A DNA stretch of 64,000 nt from Spirosoma fluviale (GTDB lineage Bacteria; Bacteroidota; Bacteroidia; Cytophagales; Spirosomataceae). The stretch covers positions 310,001-374,000 of the forward strand of contig CAMDJW010000001.1 of NCBI GenBank assembly GCA_945901025.1, given 5' to 3'. Numbering within the stretch: the stretch's first letter is position 1; the number at the start of each line of letters is the position of its first letter. The notes under the pieces were generated by a model, which saw only the letters and a program-made list of their open reading frames with translations, did not search any database and was not told the DNA's origin. Positions 35,907 to 44,598 of the stretch are shown one piece after another. A program made the position numbers and the translations under genes.

Positions 35907-36086
35907 ATGAGCAGATTTGCACAATTGAAAGATCTAGTATTATCATTAGAATCAGATTTCGAAAAATTCTATGATAAAGGAAATCAAGCAGCAGGAACAC
36001 GCGTAAGAGGTGGTCTTCAACAATTAAAAACTTTATCACAAGAAATTCGTACTGAGGTTCAAAACCAAAAGAACGCTTCTAAATAA
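35907..36086 (+). CDS. Histone H1-like Hc1 DNA-binding protein
   Basis: A 59-codon frame from ATG 35907 encodes MSRFAQLKDLVLSLESDFEK, then FYDKGNQAAGTRVRGGLQQL and a basic helical end KTLSQEIRTEVQNQKNASK. It matches the small Bacteroidota histone H1-like (Hc1) family, of nearly constant length, in which GNQAAGTRVR is highly conserved. It is expected to bind DNA and help nucleoid packing. It has its own promoter and a very strong terminator, so it is probably a highly expressed single-gene unit. Confidence 0.88.
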   Translation: MSRFAQLKDLVLSLESDFEKFYDKGNQAAGTRVRGGLQQLKTLSQEIRTEVQNQKNASK

Positions 36087-36097
36087 TTTATCAAATT

Positions 36098-36135
36098 AAA
36101 AAAAAAGCCTGAAAGAAATTTCAGGCTTTTTTTTT
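36098..36135. terminator. Strong bidirectional terminator
   Basis: An A-run and GCCTGAAA pair with TTTCAGGC and a T-run across a GAAA tetraloop, giving a perfect stem. It serves the histone-like gene (+) and the convergent MaoC gene (-), which ends at 36137. Confidence 0.92.
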
Positions 36136-36136
36136 G

Positions 36137-36541
36137 TTAAAATTTTTCCAAATGCAAGGCGGTTGCTATTCCGTCAACCATCAATTTACCTCGTTCAGGT
36201 TCAATAACTTGTGTTTTAATTTCGGCGACATGCTTCTCTCTATTAATAGATTCAATTTGAAACTTTGCTGCATAGGTTATGCCAACAAACAAAGGTCTTT
36301 TGAACTCAGTGATTTGTTTTAAATAAACACTCCCCTGCCCAGGAAATTCCATTCCCATAACCCTTGAAAATACACTAGCAATTAAAGCTCCATGAATAAT
36401 AGGTTGTTTAAACTGTGTTGTAGAAGCAAAGACTTCATCCCAATGCAAAGGGTTAAAATCGCCCGATATTTTACAAAATTCATTTACGTCATCCTGAGTA
36501 AATGAAAAATCAATTTCATGTGAATCTCCTATTTGATACAT
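36137..36541 (-). CDS. MaoC-family (R)-specific enoyl-CoA hydratase
   Basis: The 134-residue protein is a single hot-dog domain. The catalytic hydratase-2 motif appears as SGDFNPLHWDEVFA with the active-site Asp and His, followed by PIIHGALIASVFSRVMG. It should hydrate trans-2-enoyl-CoA to (R)-3-hydroxyacyl-CoA, in fatty-acid oxidation or PHA precursor supply; the precise substrate is unknown. It is divergent from the lipid kinase gene with 43 bases between the preferred starts. Confidence 0.85.
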   Translation of the reverse strand: MYQIGDSHEIDFSFTQDDVNEFCKISGDFNPLHWDEVFASTTQFKQPIIHGALIASVFSRVMGMEFPGQGSVYLKQITEFKRPLFVGITYAAKFQIESINREKHVAEIKTQVIEPERGKLMVDGIATALHLEKF

Positions 36542-36584
36542 ATCATATTATTTAATGTTAACTTCACGCCCTGAAAAATATCAT

Positions 36585-37433
36585 ATGATTTTCTTTATTA
36601 TAAATATAAAATCAGGTAGCAAAAGTACGTCAAGCAAAGCTCAATTGATTCAAATATTGAATAAAATTGAAAATTCAAGTCTACATTTTACTGAATTTTC
36701 CGGTCATGGAGGTGAATTAGCGAAATTAGCGATAAGCCAACAAGTTTCTAAAATAATCGTTGTAGGAGGAGACGGTACCATTAATGAAGTTGCATCAGAG
36801 CTAATTCATACTCAAATACCTATAGGAATAATCCCCATAGGATCAGGGAATGGACTTGCCAGACACCTGAATATCCCCATGGACTTCAAATCTGCTCTAA
36901 ACAAAGCTTTACATGGGAATAACAATGCAATAGATAGTTTAATGTGGAATGAAAAACCATTTTTCTGTACAGCAGGAATTGGTTTTGACGCTTATGTGGC
37001 AGAAGAATTTTCTAAGAACCAACATCGTGGTTTCATAAATTATATAAAGTCTACTCTTAGGTCATCTCTAAGATATGTTCCGATCCAAATTGAAATAAAC
37101 AACAATACGGAATATGTTTTTTCCCTAAGCATTGCAAATGCAAACCAATTTGGGAATAACGCATATATATCACCGTTATCAAATATTCAAGATGCTCTGT
37201 TTGAAGTTGTTAGGATAAGTCCACTGCATTTTATTGAAAAAGCCCAACTTGGAATCAGACTATTTTTAAAAACCATTCAAAGGCATCCTAAAGTAGCTAT
37301 AAAATCATACGATATATTTGAATTTTCGATAAAAAAGGGAATATGTTATCACATAGATGGGGAATCATTAATTTCAGAAGATTCAAAGGTTAAAATAATT
37401 ATTTTACCAAAAAGTTTAGTCGTCGTAAATTAG
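36585..37433 (+). CDS. Diacylglycerol kinase-like lipid kinase (YegS/DgkB type)
   Basis: From the ATG at 36585 (MIFFIINIKSGS) the protein has 282 residues. The catalytic-domain glycine loop VVGGDGTINEVASEL, GIIPIGSGNGLARHL and the C-terminal YHIDGESL match the DAGK catalytic family that phosphorylates diacylglycerol, sphingosine or related lipids. An earlier ATG at 36555 adds ten residues without family support. The gene lies one divergent gene away from the alpha-oxoamine synthase, so a lipid role is plausible. It ends at the start of the AT-rich region before dnaA. Confidence 0.88.
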   Translation: MIFFIINIKSGSKSTSSKAQLIQILNKIENSSLHFTEFSGHGGELAKLAISQQVSKIIVVGGDGTINEVASELIHTQIPIGIIPIGSGNGLARHLNIPMDFKSALNKALHGNNNAIDSLMWNEKPFFCTAGIGFDAYVAEEFSKNQHRGFINYIKSTLRSSLRYVPIQIEINNNTEYVFSLSIANANQFGNNAYISPLSNIQDALFEVVRISPLHFIEKAQLGIRLFLKTIQRHPKVAIKSYDIFEFSIKKGICYHIDGESLISEDSKVKIIILPKSLVVVN

Positions 37434-37837
37434 TAAACAATATTTATATATATCATATAATATACTGATAATCAATTATTTAGATAATTTTTTGAAAAAA
37501 GAAACAAAAATAAATACGTTTTTTATTCAAAATAATTCTATTTTTTTTTTATTTAACTTTTTCAAGTCAAAATACGAATAAGCTGTATAAAAATTGAACA
37601 ATTTTTAGTTCCAACTTTTTATCCATTTTTTTTATAAAAAAAAGACAGATTTATTTGTTTTTCAAATTTGTAAGAACCCCGAATTTTACTATTTTTGTCA
37701 CCCCGCTAAAAATAAGTTTTACATTTTTTTAGTAAATGCCTTAAAATCATTTTATAAAAATTTACATGAAATAATGCCTCAAAGGTATTTTTCATTTAAA
37801 ACTTTAGTGACCAATATTATCAATTATTAGACTAAAA
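37434..37837. other. AT-rich intergenic region upstream of dnaA (oriC candidate and dnaA leader)
   Basis: This 404-base gap holds no gene. It is extremely AT-rich with long T and A runs (for example around 37540-37560 and 37627-37643), contains one partial DnaA-box match (TTATCCATT at 37619-37627, 7 of 9 to TTATCCACA), and carries the full dnaA promoter. Such regions beside dnaA are common replication origins, but with a single weak box the origin is not demonstrated. Confidence 0.35.
37667..37697 (+). promoter_or_regulatory. dnaA promoter, full Bacteroidota consensus
   Basis: TTTG at 37667-37670, exactly 19 bases, then TATTTTTG at 37690-37697. This is a perfect TTTG-N19-TAnnTTTG arrangement. 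The transcript would have a leader of about 135 bases before the ATG at 37838. Confidence 0.75.
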
Positions 37838-39277
37838 ATGCAAATAGGAGTTAACGAATTGTGGAATAAGTGCTTAATGATTATCAAAGAAGATATATCA
37901 GAGCATAATTTCAATACATGGTTCACTCCCATAGTTCCATTGAAATTCTCAAATAATACATTGACACTAGAAGTTCCATCACAATTTTTTTATGAATGGC
38001 TCGAGGAAAATTATGTTTCGATTTTTAGAAAAGCGATTGACCTGGTAATAGGCAAAAATGGAATGTTAGAATATTCGGTTGTCATAGACAAAGGGGATCG
38101 CAAGAATCCTCCTATTACATTTAATTTACCGACTAACAATTCAAATCAAAATTCACAGAATTCTTTTAATGATAAGTATTCAAATAATCAGCCTACTCAC
38201 GCTAAAAATCCTTTTCAGTTCAAGGATTTAGATTCTTTAGAACTTGATTCATATTTGATACCTAAATATACTTTTGATAAGTTTATTGAAGGAGACTGCA
38301 ATCGCTTAGGAAGAGCAGCCGGTATGGCTGTATCAAATAAGCCTGGTTTAACATCTTTTAATCCATTAATGATCTATGGTGGTGTGGGATTGGGGAAAAC
38401 ACATTTAATACAGGCTATAGGAAACCAAATTAAAGATCAATTCCCTGAAAAATTTGTCCTGTATGTGTCAACGGAAAAATTTACGAATCAATTTGTTAAT
38501 GCGATTAGAAACAATTCCATTGAAACCTTTACAAATTTTTACTTGCAAGTTGACGTACTCATAATAGATGATGTTCAATTTCTTTCTGGTAAAGAAAAAA
38601 CACAGGAAACTTTCTTTAATATTTTCAATCATTTACATCAATCAGGAAAACAAATAATACTATCTTCCGACAGAGCACCTAGAGATTTGGCTGGGATGGA
38701 AGATCGATTACTTAGCCGATTTAAATGGGGATTAACGGCAGACTTACAACAACCAGATTTTGAAACACGTATTGCCATTATTCAGAAAAAGCTTCAAGAC
38801 GATGGCATTCAAATCAATATTGATGTCCTAGAATATTTAGCCAACTCCATTCAGACAAACGTACGAGAATTAGAGGGAGTGATCATTTCATTAATGGCTC
38901 AGGCTTCATTAACACGAAAAGAAATAGATATTGAACTAGCCAAAACAACACTAAAGAGTATCGTAAATGATCAAGAAAAAGAATTAAGTGTTGACAATAT
39001 ATTAGATGTAGTAACACTTCATTTTGATGTTGACCTTCAAACATTGCAAGGAAAATGTCGGAAAAAAGAAAATGTTTTTCCAAGACAAGTAGCCATGTAC
39101 ATGCTTAAAGAATTAACCAATTTACCTTTAAAATCGATTGGATATCATTTTGGCGGCAGAGATCATAGTACAGTAATTCATGCAGTTCAATCCATCTCTG
39201 AGGCTATGGAAACCGACAAATCAGTGGAAAAAACGGTAAGAAAGCTTTTTAACCGATTCAACTTAAGTGCCAATTAA
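37838..39277 (+). CDS. dnaA: Chromosomal replication initiator protein DnaA
   Basis: The 479-residue protein has domain I at the N-terminus (NELWNKCLMIIKEDISEHNFNTWF region, about 5-75), a variable Asn/Gln-rich linker (about 90-125), the AAA+ domain with Walker A GGVGLGKTH (181-189) and Walker B VLIIDDVQFL, and the C-terminal DNA-binding domain IV with CRKKENVFPRQVAMYML and the signature GGRDHSTVIHA. It opens the origin for replication. Its leader is long and its promoter is a perfect consensus. A strong terminator separates it from convergent recA. Confidence 0.98.
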   Translation: MQIGVNELWNKCLMIIKEDISEHNFNTWFTPIVPLKFSNNTLTLEVPSQFFYEWLEENYVSIFRKAIDLVIGKNGMLEYSVVIDKGDRKNPPITFNLPTNNSNQNSQNSFNDKYSNNQPTHAKNPFQFKDLDSLELDSYLIPKYTFDKFIEGDCNRLGRAAGMAVSNKPGLTSFNPLMIYGGVGLGKTHLIQAIGNQIKDQFPEKFVLYVSTEKFTNQFVNAIRNNSIETFTNFYLQVDVLIIDDVQFLSGKEKTQETFFNIFNHLHQSGKQIILSSDRAPRDLAGMEDRLLSRFKWGLTADLQQPDFETRIAIIQKKLQDDGIQINIDVLEYLANSIQTNVRELEGVIISLMAQASLTRKEIDIELAKTTLKSIVNDQEKELSVDNILDVVTLHFDVDLQTLQGKCRKKENVFPRQVAMYMLKELTNLPLKSIGYHFGGRDHSTVIHAVQSISEAMETDKSVEKTVRKLFNRFNLSAN

Positions 39278-39280
39278 AAT

Positions 39281-39313
39281 AAAAAAGGAGTCAAATAAAT
39301 TGACTCCTTTTTT
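39281..39313. terminator. Bidirectional terminator between dnaA and recA
   Basis: AAAAAAGGAGTCAA pairs perfectly with TTGACTCCTTTTTT across the 5-base loop ATAAA, four bases after the dnaA stop. Confidence 0.92.
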
Positions 39314-39335
39314 ATTTTAATACATCTGTATATTT

Positions 39336-40400
39336 CTATTCTACTTCTGGAACAACATCTTTGTCTACCAAGACGCTATCATTGCCTTTAATTTTTTCTT
39401 TGATTTTCATTTCTAATTCATCCATTAATTCAGGATTATCTTTAATCAAGTCTTTAACAGCATCCCGACCTTGTCCTAATCTATTGCCATTATACGAGAA
39501 CCATGAACCTGATTTATCAATTACATTAAGGTCAACACCCAAATCCAATACTTCGCCGGCTTTTGAAATACCTTCACCATACATAATATCAAATTCAACC
39601 ACTTTAAATGGAGGCGCTAATTTGTTCTTAACAACCTTAACTCTAGTCCGGTTACCCGTAATGGAATCAGCACTTTCTTTAATTTGACCAGCTCTACGAA
39701 TGTCTAATCGAACTGAAGCATAAAACTTAAGAGCATTTCCTCCAGTTGTTGTTTCTGGACTTCCAAACATCACACCAATCTTATCGCGCAACTGATTAAT
39801 AAAAATGCAGCAACAACCCGTTTTATTAATAGTACCCGTTAATTTACGAAGAGCCTGTGACATCAAACGTGCTTGAAGTCCCATCTTAGAATCCCCCATT
39901 TCTCCTTCAATCTCTGCTTTCGGAACAAGAGCAGCCACCGAGTCAATCACAATAATGTCGATAGCACCCGAACTAATTAAATGCTCAGCAATTTCTAAAG
40001 CTTGTTCGCCGTTATCTGGCTGAGAAATCAATAAGTTTTCAGTATCAATACCCAATTTTTCAGCATAGGCACGATCAAATGCATGTTCCGCATCGATAAA
40101 AGCCGCTAGACCTCCAGCTTTTTGTGCTTCAGCAATACAATGTAGCGTCAGAGTAGTTTTTCCCGAAGATTCAGGACCATATACTTCCACAACACGACCA
40201 CGAGGAATTCCACCAATCCCTAAAGCTAAGTCTAGTCCTAATGAACCCGTTGAAATAACAGGAACATCCATCACCTTACTATCAGATAAACGCATGACAG
40301 TACCCTTGCCATAAGCCTTATCTAATTTTTCTAACGTAGTTTGAAGTGCTTTTAATTTTTCAGAAGCTAGGCCTTGTGCATCGCCTGATTGTTTTGCCAT
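39336..40400 (-). CDS. recA: Recombinase RecA
   Basis: The 354-residue protein shows Walker [10 protein letters not shown] (75-83), [19 protein letters not shown], Walker [11 protein letters not shown], the DNA-binding loop [37 protein letters not shown] (start and end about residues 205-240) and an acidic C-terminal tail (VVPEVE). It forms the filament for homologous recombination and SOS induction. Its promoter element lies about 60 bases upstream. No clear LexA-type operator could be recognised in the leader. Confidence 0.98.
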   Translation of the reverse strand: MAKQSGDAQGLASEKLKALQTTLEKLDKAYGKGTVMRLSDSKVMDVPVISTGSLGLDLALGIGGIPRGRVVEVYGPESSGKTTLTLHCIAEAQKAGGLAAFIDAEHAFDRAYAEKLGIDTENLLISQPDNGEQALEIAEHLISSGAIDIIVIDSVAALVPKAEIEGEMGDSKMGLQARLMSQALRKLTGTINKTGCCCIFINQLRDKIGVMFGSPETTTGGNALKFYASVRLDIRRAGQIKESADSITGNRTRVKVVKNKLAPPFKVVEFDIMYGEGISKAGEVLDLGVDLNVIDKSGSWFSYNGNRLGQGRDAVKDLIKDNPELMDELEMKIKEKIKGNDSVLVDKDVVPEVE

Positions 40401-40461
40401 GTTTATTTATTGATAATCTTGAATGTTCTTTTATGAAATTGTATCTTTCAATTCGCTTTAA

Positions 40462-40469
40462 CAAAAATA
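40462..40469 (-). promoter_or_regulatory. -7 promoter element of recA
   Basis: The minus strand reads TATTTTTG, an exact TAnnTTTG match, 61 bases before the recA ATG. A TTG lies 23 bases further upstream (minus strand of 40493-40495). Confidence 0.5.
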
Positions 40470-40550
40470 GGAAATACGCATTAATAATTAATCAATTTTT
40501 AAGATAAACTAATTGGATAAAATAATGCAACTTAAAAATACTCTTTTAAC

Positions 40551-41342
40551 GTGTTAAAAACCATTATTTCAGCAATAATTAAATGGAATTTAATCAGTTT
40601 GCTGATCATAGCCAAAAGCGCATGCGCGCAAGATTTATCGTTTTTAGACCAAACAGAATTATTGGACTATCGAATTCATCTAGGATTCATTAATGCAGCA
40701 AAGGCAACCGTAAAAAGCTCCCCTAATGTGACTTATTTACAATCAATGCCCACGAGGAAAATAGAAATTGAAGGGAGAACAATCGGTATATTAAATGTAT
40801 TTAGTCCTGTCGTTGATTATTGGTCAGCCAACCTAGCCATAGAAACACGTTTGCCATTAAAAACAGAAATGAAAAAAATAGAAGGACGGTATAAAAAAAA
40901 CGAAACCGTTATTTTTGAACATAATCAAGGTTTGGCAAAAATAAACTCTCCTCAAAACAATCCAGTTAATAAAACCATTCCCATTTCGAAAGGCATGATG
41001 GACATCATCGGGGGATATTTCTATTTAAGAGACAAGAATTTAACCCAAATGAAAATAGGTCAATCATTAAGTGCAAAAATATTATTTGACGGGATCATTT
41101 ATGACATTTTATTTATTGTCAAAGGTTTTGAGAATGTGGACGGGAAATTTGGCACTAAAAAATGCATTCGAACTTCATTGGTATTACCGAAAAATAATAT
41201 GTTTAAGGACGATGATGCCATTAGATTATGGATTAGTCAAGATAAATACCAAATACCATTTAAAATGGAAGTCAATCTAAAAATAGGATTCCTTAGTATT
41301 GACCTAGAAAACTACCTGATTCAAGGGAAGTCTGTTTATTGA
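40551..41342 (+). CDS. DUF3108 domain exported protein
   Basis: The 263-residue protein starts at GTG 40551 with a signal peptide (LISLLIIAKSACAQ) and then a DUF3108-like beta-rich body (LLDYRIHLGFINAAKATV; later FLSIDLENYLI). DUF3108 proteins are periplasmic or lipoprotein-like and resemble LolA/LolB-type folds; their function is not known. An ATG at 40525 is out of frame. The stop lies three bases from the end of the convergent photolyase gene. Confidence 0.7.
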   Translation: MLKTIISAIIKWNLISLLIIAKSACAQDLSFLDQTELLDYRIHLGFINAAKATVKSSPNVTYLQSMPTRKIEIEGRTIGILNVFSPVVDYWSANLAIETRLPLKTEMKKIEGRYKKNETVIFEHNQGLAKINSPQNNPVNKTIPISKGMMDIIGGYFYLRDKNLTQMKIGQSLSAKILFDGIIYDILFIVKGFENVDGKFGTKKCIRTSLVLPKNNMFKDDDAIRLWISQDKYQIPFKMEVNLKIGFLSIDLENYLIQGKSVY

Positions 41343-41345
41343 TTT

Positions 41346-42644
41346 TTATTTTCCCAAAGCCTTTTTATATACTTCAAGCACGCGATTTCTGGCAAACTCA
41401 TGATTTACAATTGGGTTCGAATAGGTAAATTCCTGGAATTCGGGAACCCATTTTTTGATGTAAATTAATTTAGGATCAAATTTTTGTGCTTGCAGACTTG
41501 GATTAAATACTCTAAAATAGGGTGCTGCATCACAACCAGAACCGGCTGCCCATTGCCAACCCCCATTATTGGCCGAAAAATCAAAATCAAGCAATTTTTC
41601 TGCAAAATATGTTTCACCCCACCGCCAATCAATTAATAAATGTTTGACTAAAAAACTGGCCACCACCATGCGCACCCTATTATGCATAAATCCAGTTTGG
41701 TTTAATTCACGCATACCGGCATCCACCATAGGATATCCCGTTTTTCCTTGTTTCCAAGCCTCAAACTCAACTTCATTATTTCTCCATTGAATATTATCAT
41801 AATCCTTTCGAAAGGCTAATCCATTACTTATGTGTGGAAAATGAAATAAGATATTACTATAAAAATCACGCCATATTAATTCATTTAACCAAGTTTCAGA
41901 TGTGCCATTCGCCTGCAATACTAAAGATCGAATTGAAATAGTCCCAAAACGTAAATGAACAGAAAGCTTGGAAGTACCGTTTATAGCCGGAAAGTCACGA
42001 GATGCCTGATAATCTTTGATTAATTGATCTGTAACGATTTTTTCTGGAAAGGATAATCCAGAAGGAGCAAAACTGATCGACTCTAAACTTGGGAAATCAG
42101 CCTTTATATCCGCATAATTAGCCAAATTTTTCGATGGATAAATACGTAGGGGTTCTTGCCTCAAACGATCCTTCCATTTATTAGCATACGGCGTAAAAAC
42201 TGTATAAGGTGTGCCCTGTCCACTCAGCACTTCATTCTTCTCAAAAATTACATGGTCCTTAAACGTATGAAAACCAATCTTTTTTGAGTCCGCCAACTGC
42301 TTAATTTCCTCATCCCGTTGAATCGCATATTTCTCTTGATCATGATTCAAATAAATAGCTTGCACATCATATTCACGAGTCAATTTCTCAAAAACATGTA
42401 ATGGATGATCGTGGAAAATTGAAATATCTCCGGATTGTTGGCAAATCGATGATTTAAGCTCAGCTAATTCATGATGAATAAACTCAACACGTCCATCCTT
42501 TTTAGAAGGCAAGCGAGATAAAATAGCTTTATCAAAAATAAAAATCGGCAAAACGGGGTATGGACCTGACAAAGCTTGAAATAATCCATGATTATCTTCT
42601 ATTCGCAAATCCCTTCTAAACCAAAATATTGAAACTTTTTTCAT
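41346..42644 (-). CDS. phrB: Deoxyribodipyrimidine photolyase (class I / cryptochrome family)
   Basis: The 432-residue protein has an N-terminal photolyase antenna domain (VSIFWFRRDLRIEDNHGL) and a C-terminal FAD domain with LNELIWRDFYSNILFHFP, GKTGYPMVDAGMREL, HNRVRMVVASFL, and FDFSANNGGWQWAAGSGCDAAPYFRVFNP given by its ends (about residues 355-384). These hold the FAD-binding and electron-transfer tryptophans. It repairs cyclobutane pyrimidine dimers using blue light, which fits a sunlit habitat. A cryptochrome-like photoreceptor role cannot be ruled out from sequence alone. Confidence 0.93.
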   Translation of the reverse strand: MKKVSIFWFRRDLRIEDNHGLFQALSGPYPVLPIFIFDKAILSRLPSKKDGRVEFIHHELAELKSSICQQSGDISIFHDHPLHVFEKLTREYDVQAIYLNHDQEKYAIQRDEEIKQLADSKKIGFHTFKDHVIFEKNEVLSGQGTPYTVFTPYANKWKDRLRQEPLRIYPSKNLANYADIKADFPSLESISFAPSGLSFPEKIVTDQLIKDYQASRDFPAINGTSKLSVHLRFGTISIRSLVLQANGTSETWLNELIWRDFYSNILFHFPHISNGLAFRKDYDNIQWRNNEVEFEAWKQGKTGYPMVDAGMRELNQTGFMHNRVRMVVASFLVKHLLIDWRWGETYFAEKLLDFDFSANNGGWQWAAGSGCDAAPYFRVFNPSLQAQKFDPKLIYIKKWVPEFQEFTYSNPIVNHEFARNRVLEVYKKALGK

Positions 42645-42704
42645 AACGTATAGTTCATTTAAAGCAGAACAAAGGGATTATATAAAGGTTTTGAAAAATT
42701 TACC

Positions 42705-42736
42705 TTGACAAGCCCCCCTTGAAAAGTGTATATTTG
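42705..42736 (+). promoter_or_regulatory. queA promoter
   Basis: TTGACA at 42705-42710 and TATATTTG at 42729-42736 (exact TAnnTTTG), with 21 bases between the TTG and the -7 box. The leader to the queA ATG at 42841 would be about 100 bases. Confidence 0.7.
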
Positions 42737-42782
42737 CAGATTGTTAATTTTCTCAGCGAAAATAATCATTAATTTAATGTCG

Positions 42783-42806
42783 TTTAAACTCTATTTTGAG
42801 TTTAAA
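42783..42806 (+). promoter_or_regulatory. Perfect hairpin in the queA leader
   Basis: TTTAAACTC (42783-42791) and GAGTTTAAA (42798-42806) form a perfect 9-base stem with a TATTTT loop. There is no T-run behind it, so it is not a terminator. It lies between the promoter and the start codon. Confidence 0.5.
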
Positions 42807-42838
42807 ATTTACAAAACTTTAATTCAAAACCCATCCGA

Positions 42839-43891
42839 ATGAAATTATCTGAATTCAGATTTGATTTACCCCAAAGTTTAATTGCCTTAAATCCTACAAA
42901 AAATCGAGAAGATGCTCGTATGATGGTAATTAACCGAAAAGAAAAAACCATTGAACATAAAAAATTCACAGACATCATTGATTATTTTGGAGATGGTGAT
43001 GTGTTGGTAACCAATAATACTAAAGTATTCCCAGCGCGTCTATACGGAAATAAGGAAAAGACGGGAGCACAAATTGAAGTATTTCTTTTAAGGGAATTGA
43101 ATCGTGAGCATAGACTTTGGGATGTTTTAGTAGATCCAGCTAGAAAAATTAGAGTAGGAAATAAACTTTATTTTGGTGATTCTGATTTAGTTGCCGAGGT
43201 GATAGACAACACCACGTCAAGAGGTCGTACAATTAGATTTTTGTATGATGGTGATCATGATGCTTTAATGCAAGCAATTCACGAGTTGGGTGAAACGCCA
43301 CTTCCAGATGAAATTAGATTAAAAAGAGCGGCTACAGAAGAAGACAGAGAGCGTTTTCAAACTATATATGCGGAGCATGTAGGCGCAGTGGCAGCACCCA
43401 CAGCAGGACTTCATTTTTCTAAAATTGTTATGAAAAAAATGGAGTTAAATGGTGTTCAATTCTCCCCTATCACACTTCATGTAGGCTTAGGGACGTTCAG
43501 GCAAGTGGATGTTGAGGATTTGACCAAGCATAAAACAGATTCAGAGCATTTCATTATCAATGAAGCTACCTGTGGATTTGTCAACGAGGCATTGGATAAT
43601 AAAAAGCATGTGTTGGCTATCGGAACTACCGTTATGAAGGCGTTAGAATCTTCTGTTTCTGCCAGCGGACATTTAAAACCCATCAATAGCTGGACTGATA
43701 AATTTATTTTTCCTCCCTACGAGTTTAAAATACCTACTGCTTTGTTAACTAATTTTCATTTACCTGAATCCATTTTATATATGATGGCATCGGCATTTGG
43801 TAGTTATGAATTAGTCCAGGAGGCTTATAAACAAGCTATTAAAGAAAAATATCGATTCTTTAGTTACGGAGATGTGATGTTAATCATCTAA
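42839..43891 (+). CDS. queA: S-adenosylmethionine:tRNA ribosyltransferase-isomerase
   Basis: The 350-residue protein begins [15 protein letters not shown], the QueA N-terminus, and contains [31 protein letters not shown]-type residues, [13 protein letters not shown] and [12 protein letters not shown], then TNFHLPES. It makes epoxyqueuosine at the tRNA wobble position. It heads an apparent operon with ispD (10 bases downstream), an MMPL protein and an MFS transporter. Promoter and a leader hairpin are visible upstream, so translation or transcript stability may be controlled. Confidence 0.96.
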   Translation: MKLSEFRFDLPQSLIALNPTKNREDARMMVINRKEKTIEHKKFTDIIDYFGDGDVLVTNNTKVFPARLYGNKEKTGAQIEVFLLRELNREHRLWDVLVDPARKIRVGNKLYFGDSDLVAEVIDNTTSRGRTIRFLYDGDHDALMQAIHELGETPLPDEIRLKRAATEEDRERFQTIYAEHVGAVAAPTAGLHFSKIVMKKMELNGVQFSPITLHVGLGTFRQVDVEDLTKHKTDSEHFIINEATCGFVNEALDNKKHVLAIGTTVMKALESSVSASGHLKPINSWTDKFIFPPYEFKIPTALLTNFHLPESILYMMASAFGSYELVQEAYKQAIKEKYRFFSYGDVMLII

Positions 43892-43901
43892 TTTTTAGTG
43901 T

Positions 43902-44594
43902 GTGAAAAAAATCGCAATCATTGTTGCTGGTGGGACTGGTCTTCGTATGAATAGTACTATACCTAAACAATTTTTACTGCTTCAAGGGAAACCTGTATTA
44001 TTTCACACATTAAATCAATTCAAAAAAGCTGATTCAAATATTTTATTATATGTTGTTTTGCCCAAAAGTCAAATGGATTTTTGGGCAAAATTATGTACTG
44101 AATTTCCAGAGATCATTAAATTAACTCCCCATATCTTGGTTGAGGGAGGTGAAACAAGATTTCATTCAAGCCAAAATGGCCTATCGGCCATCACAGAAAC
44201 AGAAGATTGCCTAATAGCTATTCATGATGGTGTTCGACCTTTAATTAGACCTGAATTGATTTCATCTGCTTTTAAATCTGCTGAATTACACGGTAATGCT
44301 ATACTAACTGTTCCGGCTAAAGATTCCATTAGAAAATATGACCGAGTTTTGAAGAAATATGTTTCCGTTAAAAGAGATGAAATTCGAATCATTCAAACAC
44401 CTCAAATCTTTCAGTTGAATTCATTAAGAAAAGCTTTTAATCAAACATATAGTGCTGAATTTACGGATGATGCCAGTGTAGTTGAGTCTATGGGTGAAAC
44501 CATTCATTTAGTTGACGGAGATTATGCCAATTTAAAAATTACCACCCCCGAGGACTTAATCCTAGCGGAAAGCCTAAGTAAATCTGCCTTTTAA
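43902..44594 (+). CDS. ispD: 2-C-methyl-D-erythritol 4-phosphate cytidylyltransferase
   Basis: The 230-residue protein starts at GTG 43902 and has the nucleotidyltransferase motif IVAGGTGLRMNSTIPKQF (the family has AGxGxRxxxxxPKQ), IHDGVRPLI, and FTDDASVVES with the metal-binding Asp. It makes CDP-methylerythritol in the non-mevalonate isoprenoid pathway. The GTG start is fixed by the immediately preceding queA stop ten bases away. Confidence 0.95.
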   Translation: MKKIAIIVAGGTGLRMNSTIPKQFLLLQGKPVLFHTLNQFKKADSNILLYVVLPKSQMDFWAKLCTEFPEIIKLTPHILVEGGETRFHSSQNGLSAITETEDCLIAIHDGVRPLIRPELISSAFKSAELHGNAILTVPAKDSIRKYDRVLKKYVSVKRDEIRIIQTPQIFQLNSLRKAFNQTYSAEFTDDASVVESMGETIHLVDGDYANLKITTPEDLILAESLSKSAF

Positions 44595-44598
44595 ATCT

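Noticed and set aside
36134-36322. Open frame opposite the MaoC gene
   Set aside because: It is the antisense of a confident hydratase gene and begins inside the terminator.
36537-36590. Repeated ATATCATAT motif around the MaoC/lipid-kinase divergent starts
   Set aside because: Similar strings occur by chance in this AT-rich DNA (also near 37450), and no consistent spacing is seen.
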